Positions 10,724-21,440 of a stretch of DNA of 64,000 bases are shown piece by piece (position 1 is the first letter of the stretch; every line of letters begins with the position of its first letter). The stretch is from Pseudomonas japonica (lineage in GTDB: Bacteria; Pseudomonadota; Gammaproteobacteria; Pseudomonadales; Pseudomonadaceae). The stretch lies in NCBI RefSeq assembly GCF_900188455.1, contig NZ_FZOL01000012.1:62001-126000 (forward strand), in the 5' to 3' direction. The position numbers and the translations under genes were made by a program. Under the pieces are notes generated by a model. The model ran no database searches and had not been told where the DNA came from. It worked only from the letters and a program-made list of their open reading frames with translations.

Positions 10724-11230
10724 TTTCGCCTTGCGCCGGCGCCACTGCCTGCCCACCCACCAGCGCCAATAGAGCATGGTCAGGCAGTAGGCGAGGGCGC
10801 CAAGCAGCAGTCCACAGACCACCGAACCGAGCAGGAAGGGCTGCCACAGGGTCGACAACTGCTCGGTGATCCAGTCGAAGGTGATTTCTTCCGGCAGGGT
10901 CCGCGGTGGAATCCCCATCAGCCAGGCACCCATCTGATAGGTGCAATAGAACACCGGCGGCATGGTAATGGGATTGGTCAGCCAGACCAGGCTGACCGCG
11001 ATCGGCATGTTGCCGCGAACCATGACCGCCAGGCTGGCGGCCAGCAGCATCTGCAGCGGAATCGGAATGAACGCCGCGAACAACCCCACCGCCATGGCCC
11101 GTGCCACCGAGTGCCGATTCAGGTGCCAGAGGTTGGCGTCATGCAGCAGCCGACCGAGAAATCGTAAGGACTTGTGTTCCCGGATGACCGTCGGATCGGG
11201 CATGTAGCGTTTGAAAAGTCGACGCGGCAT
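10691..11230 (-). CDS. DUF2062 membrane protein
   Basis: The 179-residue protein has a basic N-terminus, then hydrophobic helices around 50-75, 80-105 and 130-155, with the DUF2062 pattern FAAFIPIPLQMLLAA and WLTNPITMPPVFY. Function is unknown; members are common next to comEC in Pseudomonas. It diverges from comEC and is convergent with, and overlaps, the ABC permease by 33 bases. Confidence 0.85.
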   Translation of the reverse strand: MPRRLFKRYMPDPTVIREHKSLRFLGRLLHDANLWHLNRHSVARAMAVGLFAAFIPIPLQMLLAASLAVMVRGNMPIAVSLVWLTNPITMPPVFYCTYQMGAWLMGIPPRTLPEEITFDWITEQLSTLWQPFLLGSVVCGLLLGALAYCLTMLYWRWWVGRQWRRRKAKSAAHSAPADQ

Positions 11231-11371
11231 GTGGGGTCTCGGCGTGCAGAAGGTGGCAAGTATGCACGTATTACAACGGGTGCCTATTCAGACTTTGTGA
11301 CAATTAATAAGTGAGCCCGGCCTCGCGATGAACTAAGCCTGCGAGGTCGTTTCGTTTTATCCGGGGCTCAG

Positions 11372-13588
11372 ATGACGCGTACAAGGATGTTGGCGCTCGT
11401 TCTCGGACTCTTGTGTCCGATATTTCTGCCGCAGTTGCCATCCGTCGGCACGCTGCTGGTGTTCGCTTCGCTGGGGCTCGTTTGCCTGTGGCGGCGGCTT
11501 TTCCCGCTGGTGTTCTTCGTCGCGGGCCTGTGCTGGGCCAGTCTGTCGGCGCAGAGCGCGCTGGATGATCGCCTGGATCCGGTCCTCGATGGCCGCACCT
11601 TGTGGCTGGAGGGGCGGGTGATCGGGTTGCCGGAGCGAGACGAGCGGATGGTTCGTTTCGAACTGGATCAGGCGCAGTCGCGCCGCGCCGAACTGCCACA
11701 GCGCCTGCGCCTGACCTGGCTGGACGCTCCGCCGATCGAGGCTGGCGAACGCTGGCGACTGGCGGTCAAGCTGAAGCGTCCTTCGGGTCTGCTCAATCCT
11801 CACGGCGCGGACTCCGAAGCGGCGATGCTGGCACGGCGCACGGGTGCCCTGGGTTCGGTGAAGGATGGCGAGCGCCTGGCCACCACCAGCGGTGCCTGGC
11901 GCGACGCTATCCGCCAGCGCCTGCACGCGGTGGATGCCAATGGCCGGGAGGGCGCTCTCGCGGCGTTGGTGCTCGGTGATGGCGGCGGGCTGGCGCGAGA
12001 GGATTGGGAGGTGCTGCAGGCGACCGGCACCGTTCATCTGCTGGTGATTTCCGGCCAGCATATCGGCCTGCTGGCCGGGTTGGTCTATGGCCTGGTGGTC
12101 GGCCTGTTCCGCCTCGGCTGGTGGCCGCAACGCCTGCCCTGGCTGCCCTGGGCCTGCGGCCTGGCCTTCGCCGCTGCCCTCGGCTATGGCTTGCTGGCCG
12201 GTTTCCAGGTACCGGTGCAGCGTGCCTGCGTCATGCTCGCGGTGGTCCTGCTCTGGCGCCTGCGCTTTCGTCACCTGGGCATCGCCTGGCCGCTGCTGAT
12301 CGCGCTGAGCGGCGTGCTGCTGTTCGAGCCACTGGCCAGCCTGTTGCCCGGATTCTGGCTGTCCTTCGCCGCAGTCGCGGTGCTGGTACTGGTGTTCAGC
12401 GGTCGCCTGGGCGCCTGGTCGATGTGGCGGGCCTGGGGCAGGGCGCAATGCTGCATGGCCATCGGCCTGTTGCCGGCGCTGCTGGTGCTGGGGCTGCCGG
12501 TCAGTCTCAGTGCACCGCTGGCGAATCTGTTCGCGGTGCCCTGGTTGAGCGTCGCGATATTGCCGTTGGCGCTGCTGGGTACCGTGCTCCTGCCGCTGCC
12601 ATTTCTCGGGGAGGCGCTGCTGAGGCTGGCCGGCGGCATGCTTGGCCTGCTCTTCGATCTGCTGGGGTGGATGGCGATCTGGCGCCCCGCCTGGATTCCC
12701 CCGGCGCTGCCGCTGTGGAGTTGGTTGCTGGTCTGTCTGGGGGCCGTGCTTCTCTTGTTGCCCGCGGGTCTGCCCATGCGTGTGCTGGGCTGGCCCCTGC
12801 TGCTGCTGGCCGGCTTCACGCCGCGCGAGGCGATTCCGCCGGGGCAGGTGGACATCTGGCAACTGGATGTGGGGCAGGGCCTGGCCTTCGTCTTACGCAC
12901 CCGCGAGCATGCGCTGCTCTACGATGCCGGTCCGGCCCGCGAGGATCTGGACCTGGGCGAGCGCGTGGTGCTGCCGAGCCTGCGCAAGCTGGGAATCGAT
13001 GCGCTGGACCTGATGCTGATCAGCCATGCCCATGCCGACCATGCCGGTGGCGCCCCGGCGGTTCAGCGTGGCCTGCCCGTGCGCCGGGTGATCGCCGGCG
13101 AGCCAGGCGAGGCATTGCCGGCGCAGCCCTGCGGCGGCGGTGAAAACTGGGAGTGGGACGGTGTGCGCTTCTCGCTCTGGCAGTGGCAGGGCGCTGCTGA
13201 CAGCAACCAGCATTCCTGTGTGCTGAAGGTCGAGGCGTCAGGTGAAACCCTGCTGCTCGCCGGCGATATCGATCGCCTCGCCGAGGAGGCCTGGCTGCAG
13301 GGCCCGCAAGCCGGCCCGGTGGATTGGCTGCAGGCACCGCACCATGGCAGTCGCACCTCTTCCAGCGCGCGTTTCCTGGAGGCCCTCAAACCACGCGGCG
13401 CCTTCATTTCCCGTGGTCGCCACAACGGGTTCGGTCATCCGTCGCCGATCGTCATGGCCCGTTACGCGGCGCGGCAAATCGCCACCTATGACAGCGCGCT
13501 GCTTGGCGCCGTGCATCTGCGCCTCGGCAGTTTCGGTGAACCGCGCGGATTGCGCGAACGACGGCGATTCTGGCGCGAACCGACATGA
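11372..13588 (+). CDS. comEC: ComEC/Rec2-type DNA uptake channel
   Basis: The 738-residue protein has the full three-part ComEC layout: an N-terminal DUF4131/OB region (about 1-170), a multi-helix Competence domain (about 190-480, with ISGQHIGLLAG), and a C-terminal metallo-beta-lactamase domain that begins WQLDVGQGLAF and carries HAHADHAGG near 551-559. ComEC passes single-stranded DNA across the inner membrane during transformation. All motifs look intact, so nothing suggests a pseudogene. Natural competence itself is not shown by this gene alone. Confidence 0.93.
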   Translation: MTRTRMLALVLGLLCPIFLPQLPSVGTLLVFASLGLVCLWRRLFPLVFFVAGLCWASLSAQSALDDRLDPVLDGRTLWLEGRVIGLPERDERMVRFELDQAQSRRAELPQRLRLTWLDAPPIEAGERWRLAVKLKRPSGLLNPHGADSEAAMLARRTGALGSVKDGERLATTSGAWRDAIRQRLHAVDANGREGALAALVLGDGGGLAREDWEVLQATGTVHLLVISGQHIGLLAGLVYGLVVGLFRLGWWPQRLPWLPWACGLAFAAALGYGLLAGFQVPVQRACVMLAVVLLWRLRFRHLGIAWPLLIALSGVLLFEPLASLLPGFWLSFAAVAVLVLVFSGRLGAWSMWRAWGRAQCCMAIGLLPALLVLGLPVSLSAPLANLFAVPWLSVAILPLALLGTVLLPLPFLGEALLRLAGGMLGLLFDLLGWMAIWRPAWIPPALPLWSWLLVCLGAVLLLLPAGLPMRVLGWPLLLLAGFTPREAIPPGQVDIWQLDVGQGLAFVLRTREHALLYDAGPAREDLDLGERVVLPSLRKLGIDALDLMLISHAHADHAGGAPAVQRGLPVRRVIAGEPGEALPAQPCGGGENWEWDGVRFSLWQWQGAADSNQHSCVLKVEASGETLLLAGDIDRLAEEAWLQGPQAGPVDWLQAPHHGSRTSSSARFLEALKPRGAFISRGRHNGFGHPSPIVMARYAARQIATYDSALLGAVHLRLGSFGEPRGLRERRRFWREPT

Positions 13589-13651
13589 CAGCCTTCGGCA
13601 GTCACGGCCCCTATGGTAGAGTGCAGAACTTTTTCCGAGGGGATCCTTACT

Positions 13652-14287
13652 GTGTGGGAATTGGTCAAGTCCGGTGGTTGGATGATGCTGCCGATCATTC
13701 TGAGTTCCATCGCTGCCATGGCTATCGTCGCTGAGCGCCTGTGGACCCTGCGTGCCAGCCGCGTGACACCGCCGCACCTGCTGGGCCAGGTCTGGCGCTG
13801 GATCAAGGACAAGCAACTCAATACCGAGAAACTCAAGGCGCTGCGCGCCGATTCGCCGCTGGGCGAGATTCTTGCCGCGGGCCTGGCCAATTCCCGCCAT
13901 GGCCGCGAGATCATGAAGGAGTGCATCGAGGAGGCCGCCGCCCGGGTCATCCACGAACTCGAACGCTACATCAACGCGCTCGGCACCATCGCCGCCATGG
14001 CGCCGCTGCTGGGTCTGCTCGGTACCGTACTGGGCATGATCGACATCTTCAGCTCGTTCATGGGCTCGGGCATGACCGCCAACGCCGCGGTGCTCGCCGG
14101 CGGTATCTCCAAGGCGCTGATCACCACCGCCGCGGGCCTGATGGTGGGTATCCCGTCGGTGTTCTTCCACCGTTTCCTGCAACGCCGCATCGACGAGCTG
14201 GTGGTCGGCATGGAGCAGGAGGCGATCAAGCTGGTCGAAGTGCTGCAGGGTGACCGTGACGTCGATCTGTCCGAGGGCAAGGCGTGA
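13652..14287 (+). CDS. exbB: ExbB/TolQ/MotA-family proton channel protein
   Basis: The 211-residue protein has three membrane helices: residues 10-28 (WMMLPIILSSIAAMAIVAE) and a C-terminal pair around 105-175 containing GLLGTVLGMIDIF. With ExbD it would couple the proton gradient to outer-membrane transport. GTG at 13652 is chosen because GAGGGG precedes it and the product then begins VWELVKSGGWMMLP, as in family members. It overlaps exbD by four bases and heads an envelope-precursor operon. A TolQ-like or separate role is possible, since no tonB is adjacent. Confidence 0.9.
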   Translation: MWELVKSGGWMMLPIILSSIAAMAIVAERLWTLRASRVTPPHLLGQVWRWIKDKQLNTEKLKALRADSPLGEILAAGLANSRHGREIMKECIEEAAARVIHELERYINALGTIAAMAPLLGLLGTVLGMIDIFSSFMGSGMTANAAVLAGGISKALITTAAGLMVGIPSVFFHRFLQRRIDELVVGMEQEAIKLVEVLQGDRDVDLSEGKA

Positions 14288-14715
14288 AATTCCGGCGCAA
14301 GCAACGCGAGAACGTTGACATCAATCTGGCGTCGTTGATCGATGTGGTCTTCATCCTGTTGCTGTTCTTCGTGGTCACCACCACCTTCACCCGCGAAACC
14401 CAATTGCGCGTCGAGCTGCCGGAAGCCGCCAGCGCCACGCCGCCGGAGGATTCCGAGCAGAAGCTGGTGGAAATCACCATCAGCGCCGAGGGCGTCTATT
14501 CGGTGAACAACCACCTGCTGCCCAAGAGCGACCTGGCGACCCTGACCGAGGCGCTGCAAAAGGAATCCGCGGGTGACAACAAGCTGCCGCTGGCGATCAG
14601 CGCCGACGGCAAGACGCCGCACCAGGCCGTGGTGACCGCAATGGACGCGGCCGGCAAGCTCGGCTTCAGCCATCTGCGCATGACCACGGTCGAGGCCGCG
14701 CCGGGGACCCCTTGA
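14284..14715 (+). CDS. exbD: ExbD/TolR-family protein
   Basis: The 143-residue protein has one membrane helix (residues 17-37, [19 protein letters not shown]) containing the conserved aspartate of the proton path, followed by a periplasmic domain. The GTG start overlaps the exbB stop, and its own stop overlaps the lpxK start, so the three genes are translationally coupled. Confidence 0.92.
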   Translation: MKFRRKQRENVDINLASLIDVVFILLLFFVVTTTFTRETQLRVELPEAASATPPEDSEQKLVEITISAEGVYSVNNHLLPKSDLATLTEALQKESAGDNKLPLAISADGKTPHQAVVTAMDAAGKLGFSHLRMTTVEAAPGTP

Positions 14716-15725
14716 TGGCTTTCGCCGATCGTCTGCTGGAGGCGTGGTACAAGGGCCATCCGCTGCTCGCGCTGCTTTCGCCGCTGGAAGCCCTGTACCG
14801 CAAGGTGGTGCGTGGCAAGCGCGAGCGCTTCCTGGCCGGGGAGGGCAACATCTACCACGCCCCGGTGCCGGTGCTGGTGGTGGGCAACATCACCGTCGGT
14901 GGCACCGGCAAGACGCCGCTGATCCTCTTTCTCATCGAGCACTGTCGCCAGCGCGGCCTGCGGGTCGGCGTGGTCAGTCGTGGCTATGGGGCAACGCCGC
15001 CGCAACTGCCCTGGCGAGTACGCGCCGAGCAGTCGGCCGAGCATGCCGGTGACGAACCCCTGCTGATCGTGCAGCGCAGCGGCGTGCCGCTGATGATCGA
15101 CCCGGATCGCTCGCAGGCGGTTCGCGCGTTGCTCGACGCCGAGCCGCTGGACCTGATCCTGTGCGACGACGGGCTGCAGCATTACCGTCTGGCCCGCGAC
15201 CTGGAGCTGGTGCTGATCGATGCGGCCCGCGGCCTCGGCAATCGCCGTTGCCTGCCGGCCGGTCCGCTGCGCGAGCCGGTGGAGCGTCTGCGCGAAGTCG
15301 ATGCGCTGCTGTACAACGGTGCTGCCGCCGATCGCGACGATGGTTTTGCCTTCAGTCTGAAACCCACCGCGCTGGTCAACCTGCGTAGCGGTGAGCGGCG
15401 CCCGTTGGATCACTTTCCCGTCGGTCAGGCCCTGCATGCCGTCGCCGGTATCGGCAACCCGCAACGCTTCTTCAACACCCTGCGCGGGCTAGACTGGAAG
15501 CCAGTGGAGCATCCTTTCGCCGATCATGCCGTGTTCAGCGCCGAAGCCCTGGGCTTCAGCCCGGCGCTGCCGCTGGTGATGACCGAGAAGGATGCCGTGA
15601 AGTGTCGCGGCTTCGCCGCGGAAGACTGGTGGTACCTTGCCGTCGACGCGCAACCGTCGCCGGCGTTCGTGCGCTGGCTCGACGAGCAACTGGCACGCTT
15701 GCTGCCGAATACCCGGCAGCCCTGA
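14715..15725 (+). CDS. lpxK: Tetraacyldisaccharide 4'-kinase
   Basis: The 336-residue inner-membrane-associated kinase adds the 4'-phosphate to the lipid A disaccharide-1-phosphate, using ATP. An N-terminal hydrophobic helix precedes the P-loop [13 protein letters not shown] near residues 56-68, and [14 protein letters not shown] near 150-163 matches the LpxK active-site region. The ATG overlaps the exbD stop as TGATG; a TTG one codon earlier is less likely. Confidence 0.95.
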   Translation: MAFADRLLEAWYKGHPLLALLSPLEALYRKVVRGKRERFLAGEGNIYHAPVPVLVVGNITVGGTGKTPLILFLIEHCRQRGLRVGVVSRGYGATPPQLPWRVRAEQSAEHAGDEPLLIVQRSGVPLMIDPDRSQAVRALLDAEPLDLILCDDGLQHYRLARDLELVLIDAARGLGNRRCLPAGPLREPVERLREVDALLYNGAAADRDDGFAFSLKPTALVNLRSGERRPLDHFPVGQALHAVAGIGNPQRFFNTLRGLDWKPVEHPFADHAVFSAEALGFSPALPLVMTEKDAVKCRGFAAEDWWYLAVDAQPSPAFVRWLDEQLARLLPNTRQP

Positions 15726-15765
15726 TTCTTTTCTGTTTCCGGCCACAGGCCTGAGGAATGACCCC

Positions 15766-15951
15766 ATGGACACCAAACTGCTCGATATCCTCGCTTGCCC
15801 GATCACCAAGGGCCCGCTCAAGCTCAGCGCCGACAAGACCGAGCTGATCAGCAAGGGCGCAGGCCTCGCCTACCCGATTCGCGATGGCATTCCGGTGATG
15901 CTGGAAAGCGAGGCACGCACCCTGACCGACGACGAGCGCCTGGACAAATGA
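15766..15951 (+). CDS. Trm112-family protein
   Basis: This 61-residue protein begins [18 protein letters not shown] and continues to [13 protein letters not shown], the Trm112/YcaR pattern. One cysteine (Cys11) of the metal site remains; the second of the usual CPxC pair is threonine. It lies between lpxK and kdsB, as YcaR does in E. coli. Trm112 proteins activate methyltransferases in eukaryotes; the role here is not established. GAGG lies upstream of the ATG, and its stop overlaps the kdsB ATG. Confidence 0.88.
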   Translation: MDTKLLDILACPITKGPLKLSADKTELISKGAGLAYPIRDGIPVMLESEARTLTDDERLDK

Positions 15952-16712
15952 GCCTGGTCTTCACCGTCGTGATCCCGGCCCGTCTGCGCTCCACGCGCCT
16001 GCCGGGCAAACCGTTGCTGCCGATCGCCGGCAAGCCGATGATCCAGCATGTCTGGGAACAGGCCCGCAAGAGCAGCGCCAGCCGTGTGGTGATCGCTACC
16101 GACGATGCGAGCATCGTCGAGGCGTGCAAGGCCTTTGGCGCGGAGGTCCTGCTGACCCGTGACGACCATGAGTCCGGCACCGACCGTCTGGCCGAAGTCG
16201 CCGCGGCCCTGCAACTGCCCGCCGATGCCATCGTGGTCAACGTGCAGGGCGACGAGCCGCTGATCCCGCCGTCGATCATCGACCAGGTGGCCGCCAACCT
16301 GGCGGCCCACCCGGAAGCGGGCATCGCCACCCTCGGCGAGCCGCTCGAGGACGTCGAGGCGCTGTTCAACCCCAACGTGGTCAAGGTGGTCGCCGACTGC
16401 AACGGCCTGGCCCTGACGTTCAGTCGCGCGCCGTTGCCCTGGGCCCGCGATGCGCTGGCGCAGAGCCGCGAGCGTCTGCCGGAAGGCGTGCCCTACCGCC
16501 GTCACATCGGCATGTACGCCTACCGCGCCGGCTTCCTCCAGGACTTCGTCGGCTGGGGGCCGTGCTGGCTGGAGCGCACCGAAGCGCTGGAGCAACTTCG
16601 TGCGCTCTGGCACGGCGTGCGCATTCATGTCGCCGACGCTCTGCAAGCGCCGCCGGTGGGTGTCGATACGCCAGAAGACCTGGAGCGCGTCCGGCGCTTG
16701 CTGGAGGCCTGA
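15948..16712 (+). CDS. kdsB: 3-deoxy-manno-octulosonate cytidylyltransferase
   Basis: The 254-residue enzyme activates Kdo with CTP to CMP-Kdo for LPS inner-core synthesis. It begins with the nucleotide-binding [15 protein letters not shown] and has [12 protein letters not shown] near residues 95-106, both diagnostic of KdsB. The start overlaps the Trm112-like gene by four bases, and the stop touches the ptpA ATG, placing it in the lpxK-murB operon. Confidence 0.96.
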   Translation: MSLVFTVVIPARLRSTRLPGKPLLPIAGKPMIQHVWEQARKSSASRVVIATDDASIVEACKAFGAEVLLTRDDHESGTDRLAEVAAALQLPADAIVVNVQGDEPLIPPSIIDQVAANLAAHPEAGIATLGEPLEDVEALFNPNVVKVVADCNGLALTFSRAPLPWARDALAQSRERLPEGVPYRRHIGMYAYRAGFLQDFVGWGPCWLERTEALEQLRALWHGVRIHVADALQAPPVGVDTPEDLERVRRLLEA

Positions 16713-17176
16713 TGCGCGTCCTGTTCGTATGCCTGGGCAACATCTGCCGTTCACCGACCGCGGAAGGGGTGTTGCGCCATCAATTGATCGAGGCCGGTCT
16801 GGCCGATGCCATCCAGGTGGCGTCGGCGGGAACCGGCGACTGGCATGTCGGCAAGCCGCCGGACAGCCGCACCCGACGCGCCGCGCAGTTGCGCGGCTAT
16901 GACCTGTCGGCGCAGCGCGCGCAGCAGGTCAGCCGCGAGGATTTCAGCCGCTACGACCTGATCCTGGCGATGGACAAGAGCAACCTGGCGCATCTGCAGG
17001 CCATGCGTCCGGGGCATGCCAGTGCCGAGCTGGACCTGTTCCTGCGCCGCTACGAAGGCGCGCTGGACGAGGTACCGGACCCTTACTACGGCGGCGAGCA
17101 GGGCTTCGAGCATGTCCTCGACCTGATCGAAGCGGCCTGCCGCGGCCTGGTCATCGAACTGAAAGGACGGTTATGA
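16712..17176 (+). CDS. ptpA: Low-molecular-weight protein-tyrosine phosphatase
   Basis: The 154-residue cytosolic phosphatase has the CX5R loop C7LGNICR13 at the N-terminus and the general-acid motif DPYYGG near residue 120. Family members dephosphorylate tyrosine kinases that control capsule or EPS synthesis, but the target here is unknown. It overlaps kdsB by one base and murB by four bases, in the middle of an envelope operon. Confidence 0.94.
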   Translation: MRVLFVCLGNICRSPTAEGVLRHQLIEAGLADAIQVASAGTGDWHVGKPPDSRTRRAAQLRGYDLSAQRAQQVSREDFSRYDLILAMDKSNLAHLQAMRPGHASAELDLFLRRYEGALDEVPDPYYGGEQGFEHVLDLIEAACRGLVIELKGRL

Positions 17177-18192
17177 GCGCCAAGGTCGAATCGAATGTTT
17201 CCCTCAAGCCTTACAACAGCTTCGGCATCGAGGCGACGGCGCGCCATTTCGCCCAGGCCACCAGTGATGACGAGGTCCGGCAACTGCTGGCCTATGCCGC
17301 AACCGAGGACCTGCCGGCGCTGGTGATTGGTGGCGGCAGCAACCTGTTGCTGACCCAGGATGTCACCGCACTGGTAATCCGCATGAGCAGCAGCGGTATT
17401 CGCCTGCTGTCCGACGACGGCCAGCGTGTCGTGGTCGAGGCCGAGGCGGGCGAACCCTGGCATCCCTTCGTGCAGTGGACCCTGGAGCAAGGCCTGGTCG
17501 GTCTCGAGAACCTCAGCCTGATTCCTGGCACCGTCGGCGCGGCGCCGATGCAGAACATTGGTGCCTATGGCGTAGAGATCAAGGACATCTTCGCCGGCCT
17601 CACCGCGCTGGACCGCCAAACCGGTGACCTGCGCGACTTCAGCCTGGAAGAGTGCGGCTTCGCCTACCGTGACAGCCACTTCAAGCGCAATCCGGGACGC
17701 TGGATCATCCTGCGGGTGCGTTTTGTCCTCAGTCGCGTGGCGCCGCTGCATCTGGACTACGGTCCGGTGCGTCAGCGCCTGGCGGAGCGGGGTATCGAGC
17801 AGCCGACGGCAAAGGATGTCAGTGAGACGATCTGCAGCATTCGCCGGGAAAAGCTCCCCGACCCGGCCGAATTGGGCAATGCCGGCAGCTTCTTCAAGAA
17901 CCCGGTGATCAGCGCCGTGCTGGCCGATCGCATTCGCGAGCAGCATCCCGGGTTGGTGGCTTATCCACAGCTCGATGGCGAGATGAAGCTGGCCGCGGGC
18001 TGGCTGATCGAGCAGGCGGGCTGGAAGGGCTATCGTGACGGCGATGCTGGTGTGCATCGGCTGCAGGCGCTGGTGCTGGTGAATTACGGTCAGGCGACTG
18101 GCGAGCAGTTGCACGCACTGGCACGGAAGATCCAGGACGACATCCTCGAGCGCTTCGGGGTCGAGCTGGAGATGGAGCCGAATCTTTACTGA
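17173..18192 (+). CDS. murB: UDP-N-acetylenolpyruvoylglucosamine reductase
   Basis: The 339-residue FAD enzyme reduces UDP-GlcNAc-enolpyruvate to UDP-MurNAc with NADPH. The FAD-binding motif GGGSNLLL is at about 47-54, with GTVGAAPMQNIGAYG near 116-130, the catalytic serine in GNAGSFFKNP near 235, and the C-terminal GluLeuGlu-type end (VELEMEPNLY). Its length fits E. coli type I MurB. It is the last gene of the run and is followed by a strong terminator. Confidence 0.96.
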   Translation: MSAKVESNVSLKPYNSFGIEATARHFAQATSDDEVRQLLAYAATEDLPALVIGGGSNLLLTQDVTALVIRMSSSGIRLLSDDGQRVVVEAEAGEPWHPFVQWTLEQGLVGLENLSLIPGTVGAAPMQNIGAYGVEIKDIFAGLTALDRQTGDLRDFSLEECGFAYRDSHFKRNPGRWIILRVRFVLSRVAPLHLDYGPVRQRLAERGIEQPTAKDVSETICSIRREKLPDPAELGNAGSFFKNPVISAVLADRIREQHPGLVAYPQLDGEMKLAAGWLIEQAGWKGYRDGDAGVHRLQALVLVNYGQATGEQLHALARKIQDDILERFGVELEMEPNLY

Positions 18193-18221
18193 GAGGCTTC
18201 GGGTCGCCAGCCCTGAGGAAT

Positions 18222-18260
18222 AAAAAAGCCCCGCCAGTTTTCACTGGCGGGGCTTTTTTT
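18222..18260. terminator. Bidirectional intrinsic terminator between murB and rne
   Basis: AAAAAAGCCCCGCCAGT pairs with ACTGGCGGGGCTTTTTT around a TTTC loop, with A-runs and T-runs on the two sides. It serves the convergent murB and rne transcripts. Confidence 0.93.
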
Positions 18261-18272
18261 CAGCCTTTGGAA

Positions 18273-21200
18273 TCAGAAGTGCGGTTTGTGCTCTTCAGTG
18301 GTTTCCAGGGCCTTTGGCGCTTCCTCAACTGCTTCAGACGCGGTGTCTTCTGCGGCAGGTGCTTCGCTGACCTGGGCCTCGGCGGCTGCCGCTGCGGCGG
18401 CCGCGGCAGCAGCGGCTGCTTCGGCTTCACGCTTGCGGCGGCGAACTTCGCGCGGGTCGTTCGGGGCGCGGCCATTCGACGGAGTCGCCGCTGGCGCTTC
18501 AGTGGTCGCAGGCTCCGCCGCGGCTTCTTCGGCTACAGGGGCTGGCGCTTCCACGACGGCCGGGGCTTCCTCTGGCGCAGGCTCGGCTTGTGGCTGAGCT
18601 TCCACCACCGGCTCCAGGGCTTCAGGCTGTGCGGCAACTACTGGCTCGGCTGGTGCTTCAACGGCAGGCACGGGCTCTTCGGCAGGTTGCTCGACAGGCG
18701 CTGGAGTGACCTCGATCACAGGGGCGACGCTCGGCTCGACAGCTTCAACGACGCTGGCAGGCTGCTCGACGACGGGTGCGATGTCGGCTTGCGGTGCTTC
18801 CTCGGCAGGCTTCACGGCCTCGGCGACTTCAGCGATTTCAGCGGCCTGGGAATCCACGGGAGCAGGCTCGACCTGCGCTGCGTTTTCCTCGACGGTAGCA
18901 GTGGCGCGTTCGGCCTGGGCGTGAGCCTCGGCTTCGGCGTCGGCGCTGATGGCGCTGGAAGCGACCGCGGCAGTCACAGCCAGGCCGGCAGCCAGTTCGG
19001 CGCCGTTTGGCTCCTGACCATCTTCGCTGCCGTCTTCGCTGCCTTCGACCAGGTTGCCGTTGGCGTCGCGTTGACGTTCACGACGGTTGCTGCGACGACG
19101 CTGACCACGGGAGCGACGACGTGGACGTTCGCCTTCGGCGCCCTCCTGGTTGTCATCCAGCAGTTCTTCGTTCGGCAGTTGCTCCTCGGCAGCCTCGGCG
19201 GCCTGCTCGGCAGGGCGTGGCTGACGCTCTTCACGCGGCGGACGCGGTTGACGCTCTTCGCGTGGCTGGCGTTCTTCACGAGGGGCGCGCTCTTCGCGCG
19301 GAGCACGTTCCTCACGCGGTGCGCGTTCTTCACGCGGGGCACGTTCTTCGCGAGGTTGACGCTCTTCACGCGGGGTGCGCTCCGGGCGTTCTTCACGAAC
19401 GGCCGGTGCGGCGTCCAGCGGCTCGCGCAGTTCGCGGACCGGGCGCTCTTCGCGGGAGCGACGCTCCTCGCGCGGGGCGCGTGGTTGACGCTCTTCACGC
19501 GGTGGACGCGGTGCGCGTTCCTCGCGTGGCTGAGCTTCCTCGCGTGGCTGACGCTCTTCCCGTGGCGCGCGCTCGGCACGCTCTTCACGCGGCTTGCGGT
19601 CTTCCTCGCGACGGCCATTGCGGTTGCGGCTCTGCTGACGACCGTTGCGACGCTCCTCGTTGCGCTGCGGGCGCTCGGCGGCGGCAGGCTTCTCGGCGGC
19701 GGCCGGGGCGGCAGGCTCTTCCTTGTTGCCGGCGAACAGGCTCACCAGCGACTTGACCAGGCCCTTGAACAGGCTTGGCTCAGGCGCGACGTGAACCGGG
19801 GCGACGGGGGCCGGTTGCTCGACGGCGGTCGGCACTGGCGCGTTGGCACGGGCCGGGGCGGTCTTCACCGCGGCTTCCTGGCGAACCAGGGTGCGGGTGG
19901 CGGCGGCTTGCGGCGCTTCCTCGACTTCGGTGGCGGCGATTTCGTAGCTGGACTGGCCGCTCAGGGCTTCCGGATTGTCGTCGCGCAGACGCTGGACTTC
20001 GAAGTGCGGCGTCTCCAGGTGATCGTTCGGCAGGATGACGATGCGTGCGCGGGTGCGCAGTTCGATCTTGGTGATCGAGTTGCGCTTTTCGTTGAGCAGG
20101 AACGCAGCGACCGGGATCGGTACCTGGGCACGGACTTCGGCGGTGCGGTCCTTGAGGGCTTCTTCCTCGATCAGGCGCAGGATCGCCAGCGACAGCGACT
20201 CGACGTCACGGATGATGCCGGTGCCGCTGCAGCGCGGGCAGACGATGCCGCTGCTTTCGCCCAGGGATGGACGCAGGCGCTGACGAGACATTTCCAGCAG
20301 GCCGAAGCGCGAGATGCGGCCAACCTGGACGCGGGCGCGGTCGGCTTCCAGGCACTCGCGGACTTTCTCTTCCACGGCGCGTTGGTTCTTGGCTGGGGTC
20401 ATGTCGATGAAGTCGATGACGATCAGGCCGCCGATGTCGCGCAGACGCAGTTGACGGGCGATTTCCTCGGCCGCCTCCAGGTTGGTCTGCAGGGCGGTTT
20501 CCTCGATGTCGCTACCCTTGGTGGCGCGCGCCGAGTTGATGTCGATGGAAACCAGGGCTTCGGTCGGGTCGATCACGATCGAGCCACCGGACGGCAGGTC
20601 GACGACGCGCTGGAAGGCGGTCTCGATCTGGCTTTCGATCTGGAAGCGGTTGAACAGCGGGACGCTGTCTTCGTACAGCTTGACCTTGCTGGCGTACTGG
20701 GGCATCACCTGACGGATGAAGGTCAGGGCTTCTTCCTGGGCGTCGATGCTGTCGATCAGCACTTCGCCGATGTCCTGGCGCAGGTAGTCACGGATGGCGC
20801 GGATGATGACGTTGCTTTCCTGGTAGATCAGGAAAGGCGCGGCGCGGTCCAGGGAGGCTTCCTTGATCGCGGTCCAGAGTTGCAGCAGGTAGTCGAGGTC
20901 CCACTGCATCTCTTCGCTGCTGCGGCCCAGGCCGGCGGTGCGCACGATCAGGCCCATGTCGGCAGGGGCGACCAGGCCGTTGAGGGCCTCGCGCAGTTCG
21001 TTGCGCTCTTCGCCTTCGATGCGGCGGGAGATGCCACCGGCACGCGGGTTGTTCGGCATCAGCACCAGGTAACGACCGGCCAGGCTGATGAAGGTGGTCA
21101 GGGCGGCGCCCTTGTTGCCACGTTCTTCCTTCTCGACCTGGACGATGACTTCCTGGCCTTCGCTCAGTACTTCCTTGATGTTGACCCGACCTTCGGGGGC

Positions 21201-21440
21201 CTTCTTGAAGTATTCGCGGGAGATTTCCTTGAGTGGCAGGAAGCCATGGCGTTCGGAGCCGAAGTCGACGAAGGCGGCTTCGAGGCTGGGTTCGATGCGG
21301 GTGATCCGGCCTTTGTAGATGTTGGCCTTCTTCTGCTCGCGCGCACCGGATTCGATGTCCAGGTCGTAGAGGCGCTGGCCGTCTACCAGAGCAACACGCA
21401 ACTCTTCGGGTTGAGTCGCGTTAATCAGCATTCTTTTCAT
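18273..21440 (-). CDS. rne: Ribonuclease E
   Basis: The 1055-residue endoribonuclease is the scaffold of the RNA degradosome. The S1 domain lies near 37-120, the DNase I-like catalytic region has the metal-binding aspartates in VSIDINSA and VIDFIDM, and the zinc link is CPRCSGTG near 404. The long disordered tail holds 15 REER tetrapeptides at about 613-750, acidic and proline-rich segments, NDPR close to the end, and an alanine run. In P. aeruginosa the REER and NDPR motifs are reported to bind RNA and RhlB. ATG at 21440 ([10 protein letters not shown]) matches the family. The 5' leader is unusually long (see the leader entry). Confidence 0.97.
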   Translation of the reverse strand: MKRMLINATQPEELRVALVDGQRLYDLDIESGAREQKKANIYKGRITRIEPSLEAAFVDFGSERHGFLPLKEISREYFKKAPEGRVNIKEVLSEGQEVIVQVEKEERGNKGAALTTFISLAGRYLVLMPNNPRAGGISRRIEGEERNELREALNGLVAPADMGLIVRTAGLGRSSEEMQWDLDYLLQLWTAIKEASLDRAAPFLIYQESNVIIRAIRDYLRQDIGEVLIDSIDAQEEALTFIRQVMPQYASKVKLYEDSVPLFNRFQIESQIETAFQRVVDLPSGGSIVIDPTEALVSIDINSARATKGSDIEETALQTNLEAAEEIARQLRLRDIGGLIVIDFIDMTPAKNQRAVEEKVRECLEADRARVQVGRISRFGLLEMSRQRLRPSLGESSGIVCPRCSGTGIIRDVESLSLAILRLIEEEALKDRTAEVRAQVPIPVAAFLLNEKRNSITKIELRTRARIVILPNDHLETPHFEVQRLRDDNPEALSGQSSYEIAATEVEEAPQAAATRTLVRQEAAVKTAPARANAPVPTAVEQPAPVAPVHVAPEPSLFKGLVKSLVSLFAGNKEEPAAPAAAEKPAAAERPQRNEERRNGRQQSRNRNGRREEDRKPREERAERAPREERQPREEAQPREERAPRPPREERQPRAPREERRSREERPVRELREPLDAAPAVREERPERTPREERQPREERAPREERAPREERAPREERAPREERQPREERQPRPPREERQPRPAEQAAEAAEEQLPNEELLDDNQEGAEGERPRRRSRGQRRRSNRRERQRDANGNLVEGSEDGSEDGQEPNGAELAAGLAVTAAVASSAISADAEAEAHAQAERATATVEENAAQVEPAPVDSQAAEIAEVAEAVKPAEEAPQADIAPVVEQPASVVEAVEPSVAPVIEVTPAPVEQPAEEPVPAVEAPAEPVVAAQPEALEPVVEAQPQAEPAPEEAPAVVEAPAPVAEEAAAEPATTEAPAATPSNGRAPNDPREVRRRKREAEAAAAAAAAAAAAAEAQVSEAPAAEDTASEAVEEAPKALETTEEHKPHF

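Noticed and set aside
11357..12862. Open frame of about 501 codons opposite comEC
   Set aside because: It is glutamine/arginine-rich without any motif; comEC is intact on the plus strand.
19180..19600. Tandem repeats resembling a CRISPR-like or VNTR array
   Set aside because: The repeats are in frame within rne and encode the REER motifs; there are no unique spacers.
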